Positions 32,517 to 45,647 of a stretch of 61,724 bases of DNA are shown piece after piece; position 1 is the first letter of the stretch, and every line of letters starts with the position of its first letter. The notes under the pieces are model-generated. The model did not search any database and was not told where the DNA came from. It worked only from the letters and a program-made list of their open reading frames with translations. The translations under genes were made by a program, and so were the position numbers. Source of the DNA: a virus. The stretch spans positions 1 through 61,724 of IMG/VR virus record IMGVR_UViG_3300010885_020050, one strand, 5' to 3'.

Positions 32517-33932
32517 TTATTTTATTGTGACAATGGCTTCTATAGTGCCTGTACCGGTGGTTGTTTTGCCAGACAGCGCACGGCCAATCACATTGAATGC
32601 TGTAGCTTCACCTGCTAGTGCTGCACGTGCCATCCCATCACCGGCAGAAATCAACCTGTCACCTTTGTTTACCACACCTGTTACCATTACAGGCACACGA
32701 CCCGTCATGGCCACTGGTGGGTGGGTGTCATTGTCTCCTGCGCCACCGTTCATGGTAAATGCAGGACGAGTAGAAATAACACCAAACACATTTTCACTGG
32801 CATCTATTAACACCCTGGTGATTTCAGCGGATCCGCCCAGTTCAACCACAGTACCAGGTTGGTAGATCTCGTCAGCAGCAAAACGTTCTGCAACGTCGGC
32901 ATACAGTGCTGTGGTAGCTTTTGCAAACACAGTGTTGAAGTAACCGGTGCTGTTTCCAATATTACCAATACCGTTACCATTGGAGTTGGTAATATTTCCA
33001 ACTGCAATATTTCCACCTGCTCCTAAAGTTATTGAAGGAATAGTAACCACACCGGTTGAACCATTGATACTGATGGCATTGGTTGTAACACCACCATCGT
33101 TGACTTGGATTATCAAGTTACCATTGGTAGTTTGATTACGTAAAAATACATCAGACCCAGTCACCGAAGCTTTGAAATCTGAATTTACTCCAACTGCAAG
33201 TCCAGTGTTGTTCAAGATACCCAATGTTCCTGTCATGGTCTGATTGGTAGTGGTAGCTAAAAATCCTGAAGCTGCTATTCCGCCTAGATAATTGGCATTG
33301 TTGGCTGTGCCCTGAAACAAAGGTGTTACACCCGAAATTGGCCCTGACATGGTGAGACCTGGTTGAACTGTTCTGCTACCAGTCCATCCACCACCTGCGG
33401 GAGGTGTAGCAGGTGTATACGCAGCATCCTTGCTGAAGATACCCACAACTGCATCAGCCACATACATTTCCACTGCCACATGACTTACCGCATTGGTATC
33501 TGTGATGGTTGCAACAATTGCTCCAGTTACACCAGTACCACCAGTATAGGCTGGACCTACCAAGATCCAAGCCGCACCGCTGTAAACATTCAGCTGAGCG
33601 TTAACGCTGTCGTACCATAAATCACCGGCTACTGTTGAAACAGAGGGTGCAGTTGAACTAGCCGTGGCACCCGAGATAACTTTAAAAGTTGAGCCAGTGT
33701 ACACTTTCATTGTGCCAGTGGTCTGGTCGTACCATAATTGACCTTGCAGCGGTGCGCCCGGTGCTGTGGTATTTGCTCCATTTTGTAGTAAACGGATGAT
33801 GTTATCATTGATAAACTGCCCGTAACCGGCGTAGTTTTTACCCACCAGGGTCATGCTTGAGCTGGTGTTGATGGTACCGTCGGGTATGGTTGCGAACGTT
33901 GAACCATCGGTAAGAGTGATTGTATATGACAT
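32517..33932 (-). CDS. Tail fibre-like protein with C-terminal chaperone-type domain (471 aa)
   Basis: The N-terminal part (MSYTITLTDGSTFATIPDGT) and the repeated GQLWYDQTTGTMKVYTG and GDLWYDSVNAQLNVYSG units are typical of phage fibre or whisker proteins. The last about 130 residues contain YADVAERFAADEIYQPGTVV, TRPAFTMNGGAGDNDTHPPV and MTGRVPVMVTG. I recall this block as the common C-terminal domain of marine phage fibres, related to intramolecular-chaperone/peptidase G2-type tips. A GGAG site precedes ATG 33932, and a late-type promoter lies about 50 bases upstream. It probably recognises host receptors. Confidence 0.83.
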   Translation of the reverse strand: MSYTITLTDGSTFATIPDGTINTSSSMTLVGKNYAGYGQFINDNIIRLLQNGANTTAPGAPLQGQLWYDQTTGTMKVYTGSTFKVISGATASSTAPSVSTVAGDLWYDSVNAQLNVYSGAAWILVGPAYTGGTGVTGAIVATITDTNAVSHVAVEMYVADAVVGIFSKDAAYTPATPPAGGGWTGSRTVQPGLTMSGPISGVTPLFQGTANNANYLGGIAASGFLATTTNQTMTGTLGILNNTGLAVGVNSDFKASVTGSDVFLRNQTTNGNLIIQVNDGGVTTNAISINGSTGVVTIPSITLGAGGNIAVGNITNSNGNGIGNIGNSTGYFNTVFAKATTALYADVAERFAADEIYQPGTVVELGGSAEITRVLIDASENVFGVISTRPAFTMNGGAGDNDTHPPVAMTGRVPVMVTGVVNKGDRLISAGDGMARAALAGEATAFNVIGRALSGKTTTGTGTIEAIVTIK

Positions 33933-33981
33933 ATTGCTTGCTCCGAATCTTATAGGTATTTATTACCTGTTAATCTACACA

Positions 33982-33989
33982 TATTTATG
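33982..33989 (-). promoter_or_regulatory. Candidate T4-type late promoter
   Basis: On the minus strand the octamer CATAAATA matches the T4 late consensus TATAAATA at seven of eight positions. It lies 50 bases before the ATG of the fibre gene at 33932 and contains the TAA stop of the upstream gene (33987-33985). A gp55-like sigma factor that would read such boxes is encoded at 60729. Confidence 0.45.
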
Positions 33990-34596
33990 CTGTGCTTAGG
34001 TTAGTTAACGTCTGAATCCGCACAGTATAATCAATTTGTATCTGGCGGTTTAGACTTTTCTGTACTGGGTGAAAAATTACATGTGTGAGCAAGCGAAGAT
34101 TGGTGGTATCTCCGTTGACAGCTTTGAGTCCCAACTCATCAAACACATATTCACCATTGAAATTGGTTGAATTATCAAAAGGTTGTTGCCCCGGTGGTTC
34201 GCCGTAGTCCAACAAACAACTAACTAGAATGTCTGTATATACTTGCCCAGACGTGTGCAACACCTGCAGGTAATTGTTAGTTACATCAGTATCAGCAGCA
34301 GAATTGTCATCTACTACTTTGGCAAAAGTTTCATTGTACAAATCTGCATTGATACCAGTGGTATTGGGAGGCAAATATGTGATTACTCCAGTGGGATCAA
34401 CGGAACTTCCTCCGTTGCCAAATGCCATAGCATAAATCCATCCGCCACCTTGTGCCAGAGTTCTATTGCTTAGAGTCTGGGCCAACGCAATACTCATGTT
34501 TTCGTAATGTATGGCATTCTTCTTGTCTACAAAAACTTCACCAGATTTTGGATCAAAAATCTTCACAAAGCCTTGTATTCGAACTGGTATCATCAT
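33985..34596 (-). CDS. Conserved virion structural protein (203 aa)
   Basis: The sequence begins MMIPVRIQGFVKIFDPKSGE then VFVDKKNAIHYENMS. AMAFGNGGSSVDPTGVITYL and CLLDYGEPPGQQPFDNSTNF follow. This series matches a virion structural protein I recall from many T4-like marine phages, normally encoded between the giant structural protein and the fibres. The N-terminal GxVKIxDPxxxxVFV motif also occurs in the tiny gene just upstream. Its start overlaps that gene's stop (ATGA). The position in the particle, perhaps baseplate periphery, is not known to me. Confidence 0.85.
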   Translation of the reverse strand: MMIPVRIQGFVKIFDPKSGEVFVDKKNAIHYENMSIALAQTLSNRTLAQGGGWIYAMAFGNGGSSVDPTGVITYLPPNTTGINADLYNETFAKVVDDNSAADTDVTNNYLQVLHTSGQVYTDILVSCLLDYGEPPGQQPFDNSTNFNGEYVFDELGLKAVNGDTTNLRLLTHVIFHPVQKSLNRQIQIDYTVRIQTLTNLSTA

Positions 34597-34739
34597 GCTC
34601 GTGTCTCCACAAATACTTGTTTGGTCACAGGGTCAGAGATCTTTAACGATCCTGAAACTGCAATAGCGCCACGCTCGTCTGGGCGAGCTACTGGTGTGGG
34701 TTGGGGTGTCTGTGGAGTGATCTGCTGATTTTGCTGCAT
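34593..34739 (-). CDS. 48-aa protein sharing a motif with the downstream structural protein
   Basis: The ATG at 34739 lies 12 bases after the stop of the giant gene, and the TGA overlaps the next ATG (ATGA, 34596-34593). The protein is a Pro/Gln-rich arm (MQQNQQITPQTPQPTPVARP) followed by DERGAIAVSGSLKISDPVTK and QVFVETRA. The second half repeats the start of the next protein (QGFVKIFDPKSGEVFVDKK), suggesting an assembly or docking motif. It is too short for most gene finders. I recall similar tiny genes in marine T4-like phages. Confidence 0.82.
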   Translation of the reverse strand: MQQNQQITPQTPQPTPVARPDERGAIAVSGSLKISDPVTKQVFVETRA

Positions 34740-34751
34740 GATTTATTTACC

Positions 34752-37700
34752 TTAATTTTGTTCTCGGAAGAACCTTGCGGCGTCAGTTTGGGTAATTTGC
34801 AATGCTCTACCATCTGACGGTTCACCGTTTGCTGGTTGATACCACCCAAATCCTTGACGCACCAGGATGGAAACTTCATATCCAGCAGTGGGTGCTGTGT
34901 CAAATGTCACAGTGGCAGGTGCCACAGAATCCACAGTGTATCCAGTGTACACCCGTATTCCAGCCACATATACCAAGATAGCTTGTTCGGCAAAACTCAC
35001 GGTCAATGCACTCAAATCAATATTTGGTGCAGAGAATATTGTGGTACTTCCATCAGCTAGAGTATTGGTATAAACCACATGATCTTGATATTCAGCTGGT
35101 GCCAAATTACCTCTGCCTGTGTTGTACACTATGGAATCTACTTCATGCTCGGCCGCTGCGGTACCTGCTGTGCCACGCAACAAACTGCTGACTGTGTTGT
35201 TGTTGGTGTCAAGCTCACGATACATAATGCGTTCACCGTTGATAGTGATAACACCCCAGATGTTTGCTTGCAAATCAGGTTGTGTTAGTGCACCAGCATT
35301 GGCAACATAGATAGTGTCCTCATCTTTGTACAATTTTTGTGTTAGTGTGGTTGTGGTATCTGGTGTGATTCTGTAGGTAGCTTGCACACCTCGCATGTCT
35401 TGAAAGATTCTAAATTCCATTGCTTCGGGTACCACTGAATCAGTAAACAACTCGGCTACAATAACTGTGGTTGTGCCGATTGGTCCACCATGCACTATCA
35501 ATTCTTCACCAGAGATCAAATAATCATCACCGTAGAAAATACGACTGCCGTTCTTGGTAACCCACATTCTGGTTGGATCCGTGACAATTCTACCCAGTTG
35601 GAAATCATTCACAACAACTTGAACTCCTTCGGTGTAATCAAAGCTGCCGGGATCGTTGGATACATCACCTGCATCAAATACTGTGCTGTCAAATGGCTCG
35701 TTAACAACTGCACCTTCTGTTACAGGACCTTGCCATAGTAGAGTCACTATACTTTGCTGTGCAGTATTATTCCAGCTTGTGACCGATACCACATCGCCGT
35801 ATTGAGGATAGAATCCACCGGTGGTACGGAATACCAATTGATAATTGTCTATGCTACTGCCATCGTCGTATATCACATAGTCAGCTCGGGTAATAACACT
35901 GATCAATACTTCAGATGCCACTGGTGGCGCTGTGGTAAAATCTACATATCTGGTGTCATTGCCTGTGTAAGGTTCTACAATGTAATCAGTCCCTAAATTT
36001 AATTTTTGATTGTCTACATATACCAGTACATCGTTGTCACTTACCAGTGCCAGACTGTATCCTCCGCGATTGGGCAATGCATATCCTGAACTGCCATCTG
36101 CAATGTAAAATGCACCCTCGGGCGGTCTTGCACGAATGCCGTTGACTTCTACTATCAAGTTAGGAATGTTGGTGCCTGACATAGAATTGTCCAGCTGATA
36201 ATCCAACTGACCCAAACTGTTAAAGTATTGTGTCTGCGGAGTAGACCAAGTGTAAGGCAACGATCCGTCAGTATCCCCAATGGCTGTTATGTTGATTTCA
36301 TCAGTTGATGTGTATGTGTCATCAAACAAGATGTCTGTGCTACGATCGATACCTGCACTATATGTATAGTTGGTTATTAGTGTGCCATTAACAAAGATAG
36401 CCATGTCAAATATTTCAGCATTAGCAACTGGAATATTCAAGAAGTTACCAACATTGGCACCATTGAATACGTTTTTGTACAGTTGATTGCCGCCACCAAT
36501 ACCAAACACTGAAATAACCAATGTGTCCCCGTTGGCTGCTGGTGGTGCGCTGACGCTGGGCACAATGGTCACAATATTAGAGACCCAATTGATAGTGTAT
36601 GCTACGTCTTGCACAAGATCACGACCTTGTGTTTGATTGGTCACACGCACTTGTACAGGAGCAGTAATAATGTTGTCAAAACTCTGTGTAGCGGCTGTGG
36701 TGCTGTTGTAGACCCATTTTGTAATCTTCCAAGCAAATCCATGGCCGTTGTTGTCCCAGTCTGATCCTGGACGAGTGTACACACGGAAGTCTAAGGTATC
36801 AAATTCTGATCCAGGTACTAGTTCTTCAGGTGCGTGACTTTCGTAAGGGCCAACAAACTCGCCTCCGTTGACATTGATATCCGTAGGGCGTGTGCCCAAA
36901 TAGGTGTCCAAGAATCTGCTTTCGTAAATGGCATCTAGGATACCTGGATCATATGTAGGCAGTCCTTCTGGACCATATGCAATGTTGTCAAATGGGTTTA
37001 CATCAAAATTGCCTATATCAAAGCCGGTGTTCTGTCCAAAAGTTGGTGCAGATACTTGCACACCTGGGTAAGTTATACCATCAATTAACAAGCCTAGATC
37101 TAACCCAGGCTCGTTTACTGTGGGCACATATAATCCCATGGTACGGTCTACACCACTTAGTGTGGCAGCATTTACCAACAACCAGTTGGCAGGATCGAAT
37201 GTAGCAGTGTCAACTCCAGTTGAATCTGAACTATTTGCAGTCCACACACGATTATCATAGCGTACTTGGGTGCCGTTGTCATAGTTTACATTGGGCTCCC
37301 AATCTACAATGGTTGATACATATTGATACCTATCATATTTCATTGTGATATTGAAACTGCGTACTAGATTATAATACTGTGTATCACCGTAGGTTGCCAG
37401 TGTTGGATTTTGATTTTCTCCGGTGCCCGGACCAGCCATTATGGCCACCAACTGCCCGCCAGTGCCATTTCCGCCGCTAAGAGTAATCAATGCTGTTGTG
37501 GTATACCCTACTCCTGGATTGTTTACTACAACTCCGGTTAATTTTCCAAGACTATTGATTGTCACTGTCAATTCAGCAGGGGTAACACAATCACCTGTGA
37601 CTATTGCTGCTGGAGGAACAGTGTATCCTGACCCGGCTGCTGCTACAGAAGCGCCCACCACAGCTAGAGTGTAATTTTGATACCAGAAATTCCAAGGCTG

Positions 37701-40700
37701 TGTTTGCCATATTAAACTGTCTGATGCAGCGTCGCTGGCATCGTCTGGAGTACCGGTACCAACTGCTGTGCTCACAGTGTACGGAGTCAGTATAGGACTC
37801 ACAAACTGATTGGGAATTATATCGGTATCGTAATATGCCGGAACATCAAAGTCAGCAATTGATCCTTGATAATCATCTAATCCGTTGTAGATCAAGTTGA
37901 ATTCACGTATTTGCACATGATACGGTTTGACTTCTTGAATATAGTCCAACACAAAATCTTGATTGTCTCGACGATATGTTTGGAATGCAATCAATTCACG
38001 AATGGTATGATCCACGTCAATCAATGAAGTCTTTGACAACCAGTCAGGGGCTTCGAACTCGCTGAGTGCAAAATTAAACATCAAGATCAATGCACGATTG
38101 CGATCAATCAACAATTCATCAACTAACAGTTCTTGATTGATTGCTTGAATAATACGTCGTGTTTCAATCACAGGCTCTTGATCAAAGTATTGTGCATCAA
38201 AAACTTCCACATCAAATCCAAAGCGGCCCAATTGATAATCCCATAATTTGGCAGAGATTTTTATGGTACCGTCTTGTAAGGCCACACGATCCCATTTGTC
38301 AGTGGCCACACGCAGATATATTTCCCACTTGTTTTGTGAATTAGCAGTGACTCGCACACTAGAACCCACTGGTGCTTGATACAAACTCAACTTACTTAGG
38401 TCGCTGTATACACCCACTGTGGCAATAACTAATTTGCTGGGATTATAACCTGGTAGATACCAGTTGATATAATTCCAGTATCGACGAGTATCGTAATTTT
38501 GCACTCGTACTAGATCCAATGTGGCAAATGTTTTTGTTGCGGTGACTTGATAGATAGTCCACAGACCGTTCTGATTAGAATCGCTTACCACAAGATACAA
38601 ATAGCCGACTGGAATCTGTGCAAGATCCTGATAACTCAACTCTTCAAGGTTGGCCACTCGTTTGTTCCAGGCTCCTGTTCCTGCCGGTGGCTCAGGTTCT
38701 CTGCTGTTTAACAATGCAAAACTGCGAATTTCTGTAATTGGATACTGTGCCAATACTGAGTTCACTCGGCCAAAATAGTTCTTTAATGCCAGGAATCTAT
38801 CTTCAAACATGCTTTGTCGTGGACGGAATTGTACTCCGTAACGATTAGCAGGGCTTAGAGTAATATCCGGTACTGCTGCACCAGTTGAGTTGACTCCGCA
38901 AAGACTATCTATAAATTTAAGATATAGATTGTCAGGAAGGAATCCGTCGGCCCGATCTTGAGGAATCAAACTGTATTGTGTGTGAACATTGTTACTGGTC
39001 AATTCTTGATCAAACTCAATGCTGAGGATGGTATCTTGTGCGGAAATATCATTCAATGCATTGTAAATACCGGTTGCACTGGCGTTCAAAAATGCCACAT
39101 AAGGAATGCCCGAACTGCGTGGATCTGCAATATATCTAGAAATACCAGCGATACTGAGAGTTTTGCCAGCTGTGGTATTGATTGTGGTAATCCCTTGTAC
39201 CCAGAAATAATAAGTGGTGGTAAAAATTCCATCAGAGTTTATTCCATTGGTTGCATTGTAACTGAAAATATCTCGTGGTGTACCCGGTCCGGTGTACCCA
39301 GCTGGCGGTACTGTACTACTGACCCATTGATACACATCAACAGTTGATCCTGGAAATATTTGTGCCCACCGTCGAGCTGCATAAGTGATATTGTCTTGGT
39401 TAGGATCAATAAATCTCACACTGTTGGTATCCCACCAAATTTCACCTACATGTACTTCGTCCCAGATCCTACCATAGTTGTTTACTGGACCTACATTATA
39501 TGCAGCAGGATCTACCACACTGGTATAATCAATATTTTCAGCAGCGGCTCCTAGTATTTTTCCTTGTAGTGGATCAATAAAATCAAAGAATGTAGTTTTA
39601 GCACCTGTGTTGGCATTGTAACTGTAGACCGAATTGATCAAGTTGATGTTGACCACAGGCAGTTGTTCGTGTATTACTACCCACGCTGGTGTAAGTGTGT
39701 CATTTTTAAATACTGCCACACGCCCATAATTCAGTTCACTGTGAGTGCTGTCATCCACATCACTACCTGGACTGCCTATCATCAGTACACCATTGGTGTA
39801 ATCTATTGCAGTACCAAACTGATCTAGTTCTCTCACACGTTGATCATATATTTGTTGTCCAAATGCAAACTTGCCCGGATCTCTAACAGAGTCAGATGCA
39901 CTACGCAGATAATCGTATGTGTAAACCACTCCAGTCTGATACAATGGTCCATTGAATGTGGTAGTACGGCCGTCAAAATATGTGGTACCCTGATCAAATG
40001 TGTTGGGACGATACAAGTTTCCACCAGGTACTCCCACAGTTAATGTAGTAGCCGACGTATCAATATTCAGTGCTGAGCCAAAATTGGCGTTGATTGACGG
40101 CAACGGGCTGGTAATAGTTTGTGTGTAAGCATAGGTGTTGAATCCAAGTACATAGAACATGTTGCCAATCAGGCCTGGCAATACAGTAAGACGATTGGTA
40201 GGGTCAGCAGCCAACACATTCTTCACACTTAATGTTAGCAATCCAAATGATGTTGTGCCAAGAGCACCGGTACTAGCTATCACGTTAGCAATGCCCGATG
40301 CGTTGATACTATCAACCAACGCAGTCATCCAATTGCTTTGTTTCCAATAGTACGCATTATTGAGTGTTATGCCCACAGGCACAGGTCGAATGGACTGATA
40401 TATCATTCCACTATCCTGAACCACGCTGTTGATAGGCCAACTCACATTGCTGTTCCACTGATCAGGATCTGCAAATACAAATTCTTGATTGTTGATTCTG
40501 AGACTTTGCCCAGGAGTCAATACAGGATTGACGTTAAAACTAGTAGTGGTGCCATACAAGCGACTTTGATTTACATTGCGTTGTACTGATCCAGCGTTGG
40601 CCAACACAGAACTATCGCTTGGTGCGCCAGTGTACACACTGCAACTATATCTACACACGTCCACACTACCACCAAAGTTAGCACTCACACCTGGCGAGTT

Positions 40701-43700
40701 GGCATTCAAGATCTGCAATAGACTAAATGTGTTTGGTTGTATTTGCAACACATCGCCTACTGCCAGTGAAGCTGTCACCGTGACTGTGGCACCGCTCACA
40801 GAGAATGTTCCGCCTATGTTATCTTCGGTGTTGACCAAGAAGGTGTTGTTTAAATTTACAAAAGTGGGTGCAACCAATACACCACCATCCACAGTGTAAG
40901 ATGTTTGTGCAGTATTGGTTACTACAAAATTTTGCACTGAACGATCATATGCGTAAACTGTACCAGCATCCGCAACATTATCAGCATTGGTGTTTGGTGC
41001 ACCAATCAGAATCTGTGTGCCGTCAATGGTACATGCAACACTTTGACCAAATCTACTGTCATCGGCCAATCTGGCTGTGATTGTAGTAGATGCAGTGGTC
41101 TGTCCCGGTGACACAATATATGTACCTGTGCCGCCAGTTCCGGTAAGCAGGGCTGTGATACGTGTACCTTGTGCAACATTGGTGCCACTGAGAACCATGC
41201 CAATCGCAAGAGATTGAAACCCAACAGGTACATCAGTCACTGTGAGTATGTTACCAGCAATTGACGCTGTGAATTCAATAGTGAACTCCAACGCATCAAC
41301 GAATGTGTAGTAGCTGTTGGTGGATACTGTGACTGATGCATTGGCAGCAGGCGGTATAAAGAATATTAAATCTCTACCAGTGGTACTGTAGTCTGCATTG
41401 AATTCGTAATCAATATTTGGACGTTGTAATACTCCATTGATAGAAACAACAAAACTGTAGATGTTGGTTGCGGTGTACAAATATTCGTTCAGTGAGAATA
41501 TGTGTGTTGATCCATCACCAGTGTATGTTACAGAAGTTTGACGAGTGATTTGTAGTACCAAATCACTTGGTGGCGTTGAGTTAAACACCACACTGGTAGC
41601 TGTTAACGTATAATCAAATCCTTGTGTTAGATTTTCATTATTCAGTACCACATTGAGCTGATCAGAATACTGCGAATCAATCACAATGTAATTGCTGTAA
41701 TTAAAAATAGAAGTAGTGCCGTCAGTTATGTATTTTTTAGTTTGAGTCTGAACTTCTACCAATCCGTATGCAAATACTTTGTTGATGCCAGGAGCACCAA
41801 TATACATCCAATGCTCATCTTGGCTGATTGCTACACTGTAACCAAACTCAGCTGGACGTACTAGATCAGTCACAATAGGTACTGTAAGTACACTTGAAGT
41901 TATAAAGGTGCTGGTGTCGGGAATTCTATAAACTGTGGCAGCATAACCTAGATTGTTATTGCTGGCCGGGGCACCTATCACTTGCCAAGTTTGGTCACCA
42001 ATGCTTACAGCATGTCCGTATCCAACAGTGTTTTCTGCGCCAAGCTCAAGCACAGAATTTTCTACCAACGGATTAACTGCTGTTCGTATGTAAGTGTATG
42101 CAGCACCGCTACCTGAATTGTATGCTGGACTACCAACAATTACATAGATATTATCCTTGCTCTGTGCCAGGCTTTGACCATATTGACTATTTGTTTGAGG
42201 TACAGCAGCTTTTATTTCAGAAGTGGATGTGAAAACCAATTGTTTTTCCAACACTTGCCATAGCCCCGATCCATTGTTATCTACCCATACCTTGTTGCCT
42301 GGAATCAAACTGTTGGCATATGGCAATGCGATTACATCACTAGCTTGTTTTACCCGCTGAGTTTGCAATACAAAACCAATGCCGCTGCCAGAGGCAGTGA
42401 TTTGACTGGGGTTAACAAAACTAAATGCAGCAACCAGTTGATTGATACTTGGCACACGTACTACTTCATATACTCCATTGACTTCGTCTGAGAAGAATCG
42501 AATTATAAACAAGCGCCCAGCAGTGGTAATGCCGTGAGGTTGAGTAAAGGTAAACACACTAGTACCATCAAGATTTGTAGTAACTGTACTGAGATATCCC
42601 GGAAGTTGGCTGGTTCTAAAAATTCCCCAGTCGTAGCTATTGATCCGTGCTACCCATATATCAGTTCCTACGTTGATATTGTCAATGTTGGCATTTAGTT
42701 CTGCGGTGTTTGCAATATCAAATACCGTGATATCAACATCATTAAAATTCACATAGCCGGCACTGGGCAATGCCGAATCTTCTATAGGCAATGTTACTGT
42801 GGTTAATATGTTCGGACTGGTTATTTTATAGCTGGTTTTCCATAGGTTACTCAGCAAAACTGTTTGTTCAGCCAAACTAGATTCATTGGGCAACACAACT
42901 TGGATAGTGCTTGGGTTGGCAGTAAGCAACGATTCGTTGAGTTGCAGTTCATAGAAACTGCGATTGGCGTTGGCACCGTATACTCCGCGAAGGATGGCCC
43001 AGTTTTCATAGATCTGATACTGTGTAGGTCCATGCCCTATGTCAGCAAACGAAAATATGTCAGCAGCACGTAGTGTGCCTTTGGTACCTAAAAATTGTTG
43101 ATATAAGCTAACTTGGCTGGTACTATCTAATTCTAGATTCACCATGTACTGTCGAGGTTTCCATCCAATCAACGCATATGAGAATAAATCTTGATTGAGT
43201 TCAAGATTGGCAGTGTAGATATTGTAACTGTTGGCCAGTTGATTGCTTTTGTTGGCCAAATTAGGCAATAATCCTTGTTGGATTAATGTATAGTTAGACA
43301 CTCTCCAGTTGTTGATATCAAACTCTGCAGATGGCTGTACTATGTCAAGAGCACTGTAATAAGTATTTTTCCATTTTACAATTTCACCACGAGCATATTT
43401 TTTCAATGGATTCCATGGTTTAACATCATCTTGATTCAAGATGAACCCTTGAGCATTTAATTGACCGTTCCATTCCGTGGTAGTCCATCCTACCAGTCTA
43501 ATACGGCTTTGTCTTGCAGCAGTTATGGGATTATAGATCAAGTCGGCAAAGATACTGGTATTGTCCAACACAATCATGTTTTCATAACTGGTGAACTTGA
43601 TGTTGAGGAAGTTGATAGTCTCAGTGGTCAAACTGGTAATAGTAAAAGTATTATCCAGTCTTTCAATTACCAAATCTCTAGCGTTGAATGGTGTACGGTC

Positions 43701-45647
43701 AGCATTCAACACCATGTTTTCTGTGGTTTGTACTGCAATGCTATCAACAATTGCACCAACACGTTCTACAATCAATTTGCTTGCACCTGGGTTCAAATTA
43801 ATAATACTACCAGTATCCCATCCTTGATTGCTCCAGTACAAGAATTCACTGACCATTTGATTCCAGTCTAACACATATCCATTTTCTACTGTGTTGAACA
43901 CAAGGCCTTGGCGTTGTAATAGTGCTCCATAACTCAATAAGAAATCAGCTACTAATGTTTGATTAGTAAACACATACCCATATGGAATCTGCACTACATT
44001 ATTGGTATATGCTACCGGAACACGAACTGTGCTACTGCCAGCTGATATGGTACCTAAATTGCCGTTGATCTTGCTTTGTAGAATGTTAAAATATGGTTGG
44101 CTCATATTGTAACCATACACAGCCCAGCCGTTGGTAGTGCTTTGCACAATCACACTAGAGTAGGTGAGTTGGTCAAATGGTACATTTTTGTAAAACAACA
44201 GATTGTAGCTGTCGTCTGGTAACAACAAGCTAGAATTTGAACTGTTAGGGCTAGATTTTTCAGTATAGAGCTCTAGCAGATTTTTTCCGCTAAATGATGC
44301 CATTCTATAACACAATCTCACGTCAAGATTTTTGAGATCAGCTGTAAGTGCATCAGTTGAGTTGATACCACTCACTCGGTTAAAATCTACTATCCAATCA
44401 ATGTAACTGGCTTTGCTGGTACCGTTGCCATACACTTCCACTCCATTGGCATCTAATCTATAACGATTATTGTACAGATACTGATTGTAATCAGTGTCAA
44501 ACTTGTACAGATCTCTGTCAGCAAACAATGAGAAAAATTCAGCCGGGCGAGTCAATGCCAACAATCTCATGATAGCAAATGGATATGCGCTCGAAGTGCG
44601 CCAGGCATTTTCTACAGGACCGTCGTCGCCAGCCACCCAGCTCTTGCGGAAATCAGCTGTGTTGAAGTTACCTACTACCACTTGTTGTGGACTCAATAAT
44701 TGGCCTTCGCTGTCAACTGGAATCACTTGCAGTAGTTCAGGGCGAACATATGCTGCACGAATATAAGGAGCAACTGGATCTCTTACCAGGCCTGCTGCCA
44801 GGTCGCCCCATAACACCAAGTTACCCGAAGTATAAGGTGCTGGGCCATATTGATTTTGCCACCAAATTGGGCGTTCACTGAATCCCAGCAACTCCCAGGG
44901 CCGGGTATCAGGATAGATAGTATCGTAGAAGTAATTATAGATGCCGCGCCAGGCGCCAATCAGCAATGGATCACGTGTGAGTTTGTTTGATGCTGTGCTG
45001 TAATTCCAAGTAAATTCGTTGGTTGCAATGTAATCTTGTGTTTTGTAATCAAGTTTATTCCATCCTACCCAAGTCAAAAAGTCTTGATTTAGAATATTTT
45101 GTATCTCTACCAGACTGTAACCAGTGGTGCGAAATTGTCCTGGAATAACTTCTGCAGCAGTCAATGGCACAGGATTGCCATCCAGTTTCAAGTTGTTGTA
45201 AATCCTTGTTTCAAACTCCAACAACAACTGATCACGGAAATCGCTGAATGCCCTAGTGATAGATCCATCATGCCCGCGAATGACAAATGTGGGTGTTACA
45301 TAAGTTTCATCTAGAAATATTTCAGGAACATACGCTGGATACAATCCCAATTTGGTAGGAGTATTAGGAACATAGCTACCAAAAGTAGCTTCGTACTCTT
45401 GAATGGTCACTACATCACCCACTGCCAATGGTACTAATTCGTCAATAACAATCACCGGTGCATCAACACTGACAATGTATTCTACATTTCTAGTTAGCAG
45501 TCGATTGTTGATGTACACCAGCAATGCTTGATAATTGGCAGACGTGTAATTGTACACTTGTGTGAGGTCAAATACTCTTCCGGTGATTGGTGTATAGTAG
45601 TTTGAAGCTGTGTGTACACGGTACCCGTAGGCAACATGTCTGACCAA
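34752..45647 (-). CDS. Giant virion protein, C-terminal piece (up to 3631 aa)
   Basis: The frame is open for 10.9 kb. Seven FG-GAP-like repeats lie between about 42,200 and 39,700 (for example [60 protein letters not shown]), enough for an integrin-like beta-propeller. Three Trp-rich modules like carbohydrate-binding family 5/12 are present near 43,400, 40,450 and 37,300 ([30 protein letters not shown]). The apparent N-terminus (VRHVAYGYR) is probably not native: the coherent sequence starts at about [20 protein letters not shown] and continues the upstream frame at 45494-46456. Position after gp6 suggests a baseplate wedge component taking the place of gp7 or a host-surface-binding appendage. 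Confidence 0.85.
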   Translation of the reverse strand: MVRHVAYGYRVHTASNYYTPITGRVFDLTQVYNYTSANYQALLVYINNRLLTRNVEYIVSVDAPVIVIDELVPLAVGDVVTIQEYEATFGSYVPNTPTKLGLYPAYVPEIFLDETYVTPTFVIRGHDGSITRAFSDFRDQLLLEFETRIYNNLKLDGNPVPLTAAEVIPGQFRTTGYSLVEIQNILNQDFLTWVGWNKLDYKTQDYIATNEFTWNYSTASNKLTRDPLLIGAWRGIYNYFYDTIYPDTRPWELLGFSERPIWWQNQYGPAPYTSGNLVLWGDLAAGLVRDPVAPYIRAAYVRPELLQVIPVDSEGQLLSPQQVVVGNFNTADFRKSWVAGDDGPVENAWRTSSAYPFAIMRLLALTRPAEFFSLFADRDLYKFDTDYNQYLYNNRYRLDANGVEVYGNGTSKASYIDWIVDFNRVSGINSTDALTADLKNLDVRLCYRMASFSGKNLLELYTEKSSPNSSNSSLLLPDDSYNLLFYKNVPFDQLTYSSVIVQSTTNGWAVYGYNMSQPYFNILQSKINGNLGTISAGSSTVRVPVAYTNNVVQIPYGYVFTNQTLVADFLLSYGALLQRQGLVFNTVENGYVLDWNQMVSEFLYWSNQGWDTGSIINLNPGASKLIVERVGAIVDSIAVQTTENMVLNADRTPFNARDLVIERLDNTFTITSLTTETINFLNIKFTSYENMIVLDNTSIFADLIYNPITAARQSRIRLVGWTTTEWNGQLNAQGFILNQDDVKPWNPLKKYARGEIVKWKNTYYSALDIVQPSAEFDINNWRVSNYTLIQQGLLPNLANKSNQLANSYNIYTANLELNQDLFSYALIGWKPRQYMVNLELDSTSQVSLYQQFLGTKGTLRAADIFSFADIGHGPTQYQIYENWAILRGVYGANANRSFYELQLNESLLTANPSTIQVVLPNESSLAEQTVLLSNLWKTSYKITSPNILTTVTLPIEDSALPSAGYVNFNDVDITVFDIANTAELNANIDNINVGTDIWVARINSYDWGIFRTSQLPGYLSTVTTNLDGTSVFTFTQPHGITTAGRLFIIRFFSDEVNGVYEVVRVPSINQLVAAFSFVNPSQITASGSGIGFVLQTQRVKQASDVIALPYANSLIPGNKVWVDNNGSGLWQVLEKQLVFTSTSEIKAAVPQTNSQYGQSLAQSKDNIYVIVGSPAYNSGSGAAYTYIRTAVNPLVENSVLELGAENTVGYGHAVSIGDQTWQVIGAPASNNNLGYAATVYRIPDTSTFITSSVLTVPIVTDLVRPAEFGYSVAISQDEHWMYIGAPGINKVFAYGLVEVQTQTKKYITDGTTSIFNYSNYIVIDSQYSDQLNVVLNNENLTQGFDYTLTATSVVFNSTPPSDLVLQITRQTSVTYTGDGSTHIFSLNEYLYTATNIYSFVVSINGVLQRPNIDYEFNADYSTTGRDLIFFIPPAANASVTVSTNSYYTFVDALEFTIEFTASIAGNILTVTDVPVGFQSLAIGMVLSGTNVAQGTRITALLTGTGGTGTYIVSPGQTTASTTITARLADDSRFGQSVACTIDGTQILIGAPNTNADNVADAGTVYAYDRSVQNFVVTNTAQTSYTVDGGVLVAPTFVNLNNTFLVNTEDNIGGTFSVSGATVTVTASLAVGDVLQIQPNTFSLLQILNANSPGVSANFGGSVDVCRYSCSVYTGAPSDSSVLANAGSVQRNVNQSRLYGTTTSFNVNPVLTPGQSLRINNQEFVFADPDQWNSNVSWPINSVVQDSGMIYQSIRPVPVGITLNNAYYWKQSNWMTALVDSINASGIANVIASTGALGTTSFGLLTLSVKNVLAADPTNRLTVLPGLIGNMFYVLGFNTYAYTQTITSPLPSINANFGSALNIDTSATTLTVGVPGGNLYRPNTFDQGTTYFDGRTTTFNGPLYQTGVVYTYDYLRSASDSVRDPGKFAFGQQIYDQRVRELDQFGTAIDYTNGVLMIGSPGSDVDDSTHSELNYGRVAVFKNDTLTPAWVVIHEQLPVVNINLINSVYSYNANTGAKTTFFDFIDPLQGKILGAAAENIDYTSVVDPAAYNVGPVNNYGRIWDEVHVGEIWWDTNSVRFIDPNQDNITYAARRWAQIFPGSTVDVYQWVSSTVPPAGYTGPGTPRDIFSYNATNGINSDGIFTTTYYFWVQGITTINTTAGKTLSIAGISRYIADPRSSGIPYVAFLNASATGIYNALNDISAQDTILSIEFDQELTSNNVHTQYSLIPQDRADGFLPDNLYLKFIDSLCGVNSTGAAVPDITLSPANRYGVQFRPRQSMFEDRFLALKNYFGRVNSVLAQYPITEIRSFALLNSREPEPPAGTGAWNKRVANLEELSYQDLAQIPVGYLYLVVSDSNQNGLWTIYQVTATKTFATLDLVRVQNYDTRRYWNYINWYLPGYNPSKLVIATVGVYSDLSKLSLYQAPVGSSVRVTANSQNKWEIYLRVATDKWDRVALQDGTIKISAKLWDYQLGRFGFDVEVFDAQYFDQEPVIETRRIIQAINQELLVDELLIDRNRALILMFNFALSEFEAPDWLSKTSLIDVDHTIRELIAFQTYRRDNQDFVLDYIQEVKPYHVQIREFNLIYNGLDDYQGSIADFDVPAYYDTDIIPNQFVSPILTPYTVSTAVGTGTPDDASDAASDSLIWQTQPWNFWYQNYTLAVVGASVAAAGSGYTVPPAAIVTGDCVTPAELTVTINSLGKLTGVVVNNPGVGYTTTALITLSGGNGTGGQLVAIMAGPGTGENQNPTLATYGDTQYYNLVRSFNITMKYDRYQYVSTIVDWEPNVNYDNGTQVRYDNRVWTANSSDSTGVDTATFDPANWLLVNAATLSGVDRTMGLYVPTVNEPGLDLGLLIDGITYPGVQVSAPTFGQNTGFDIGNFDVNPFDNIAYGPEGLPTYDPGILDAIYESRFLDTYLGTRPTDINVNGGEFVGPYESHAPEELVPGSEFDTLDFRVYTRPGSDWDNNGHGFAWKITKWVYNSTTAATQSFDNIITAPVQVRVTNQTQGRDLVQDVAYTINWVSNIVTIVPSVSAPPAANGDTLVISVFGIGGGNQLYKNVFNGANVGNFLNIPVANAEIFDMAIFVNGTLITNYTYSAGIDRSTDILFDDTYTSTDEINITAIGDTDGSLPYTWSTPQTQYFNSLGQLDYQLDNSMSGTNIPNLIVEVNGIRARPPEGAFYIADGSSGYALPNRGGYSLALVSDNDVLVYVDNQKLNLGTDYIVEPYTGNDTRYVDFTTAPPVASEVLISVITRADYVIYDDGSSIDNYQLVFRTTGGFYPQYGDVVSVTSWNNTAQQSIVTLLWQGPVTEGAVVNEPFDSTVFDAGDVSNDPGSFDYTEGVQVVVNDFQLGRIVTDPTRMWVTKNGSRIFYGDDYLISGEELIVHGGPIGTTTVIVAELFTDSVVPEAMEFRIFQDMRGVQATYRITPDTTTTLTQKLYKDEDTIYVANAGALTQPDLQANIWGVITINGERIMYRELDTNNNTVSSLLRGTAGTAAAEHEVDSIVYNTGRGNLAPAEYQDHVVYTNTLADGSTTIFSAPNIDLSALTVSFAEQAILVYVAGIRVYTGYTVDSVAPATVTFDTAPTAGYEVSILVRQGFGWYQPANGEPSDGRALQITQTDAARFFREQN

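Noticed and set aside
38958-39347. Plus-strand ORF of 129 codons within the giant gene
   Set aside because: It is antisense to the long coding frame and rich in Cys/Ile from reverse reading; no regulatory signal.
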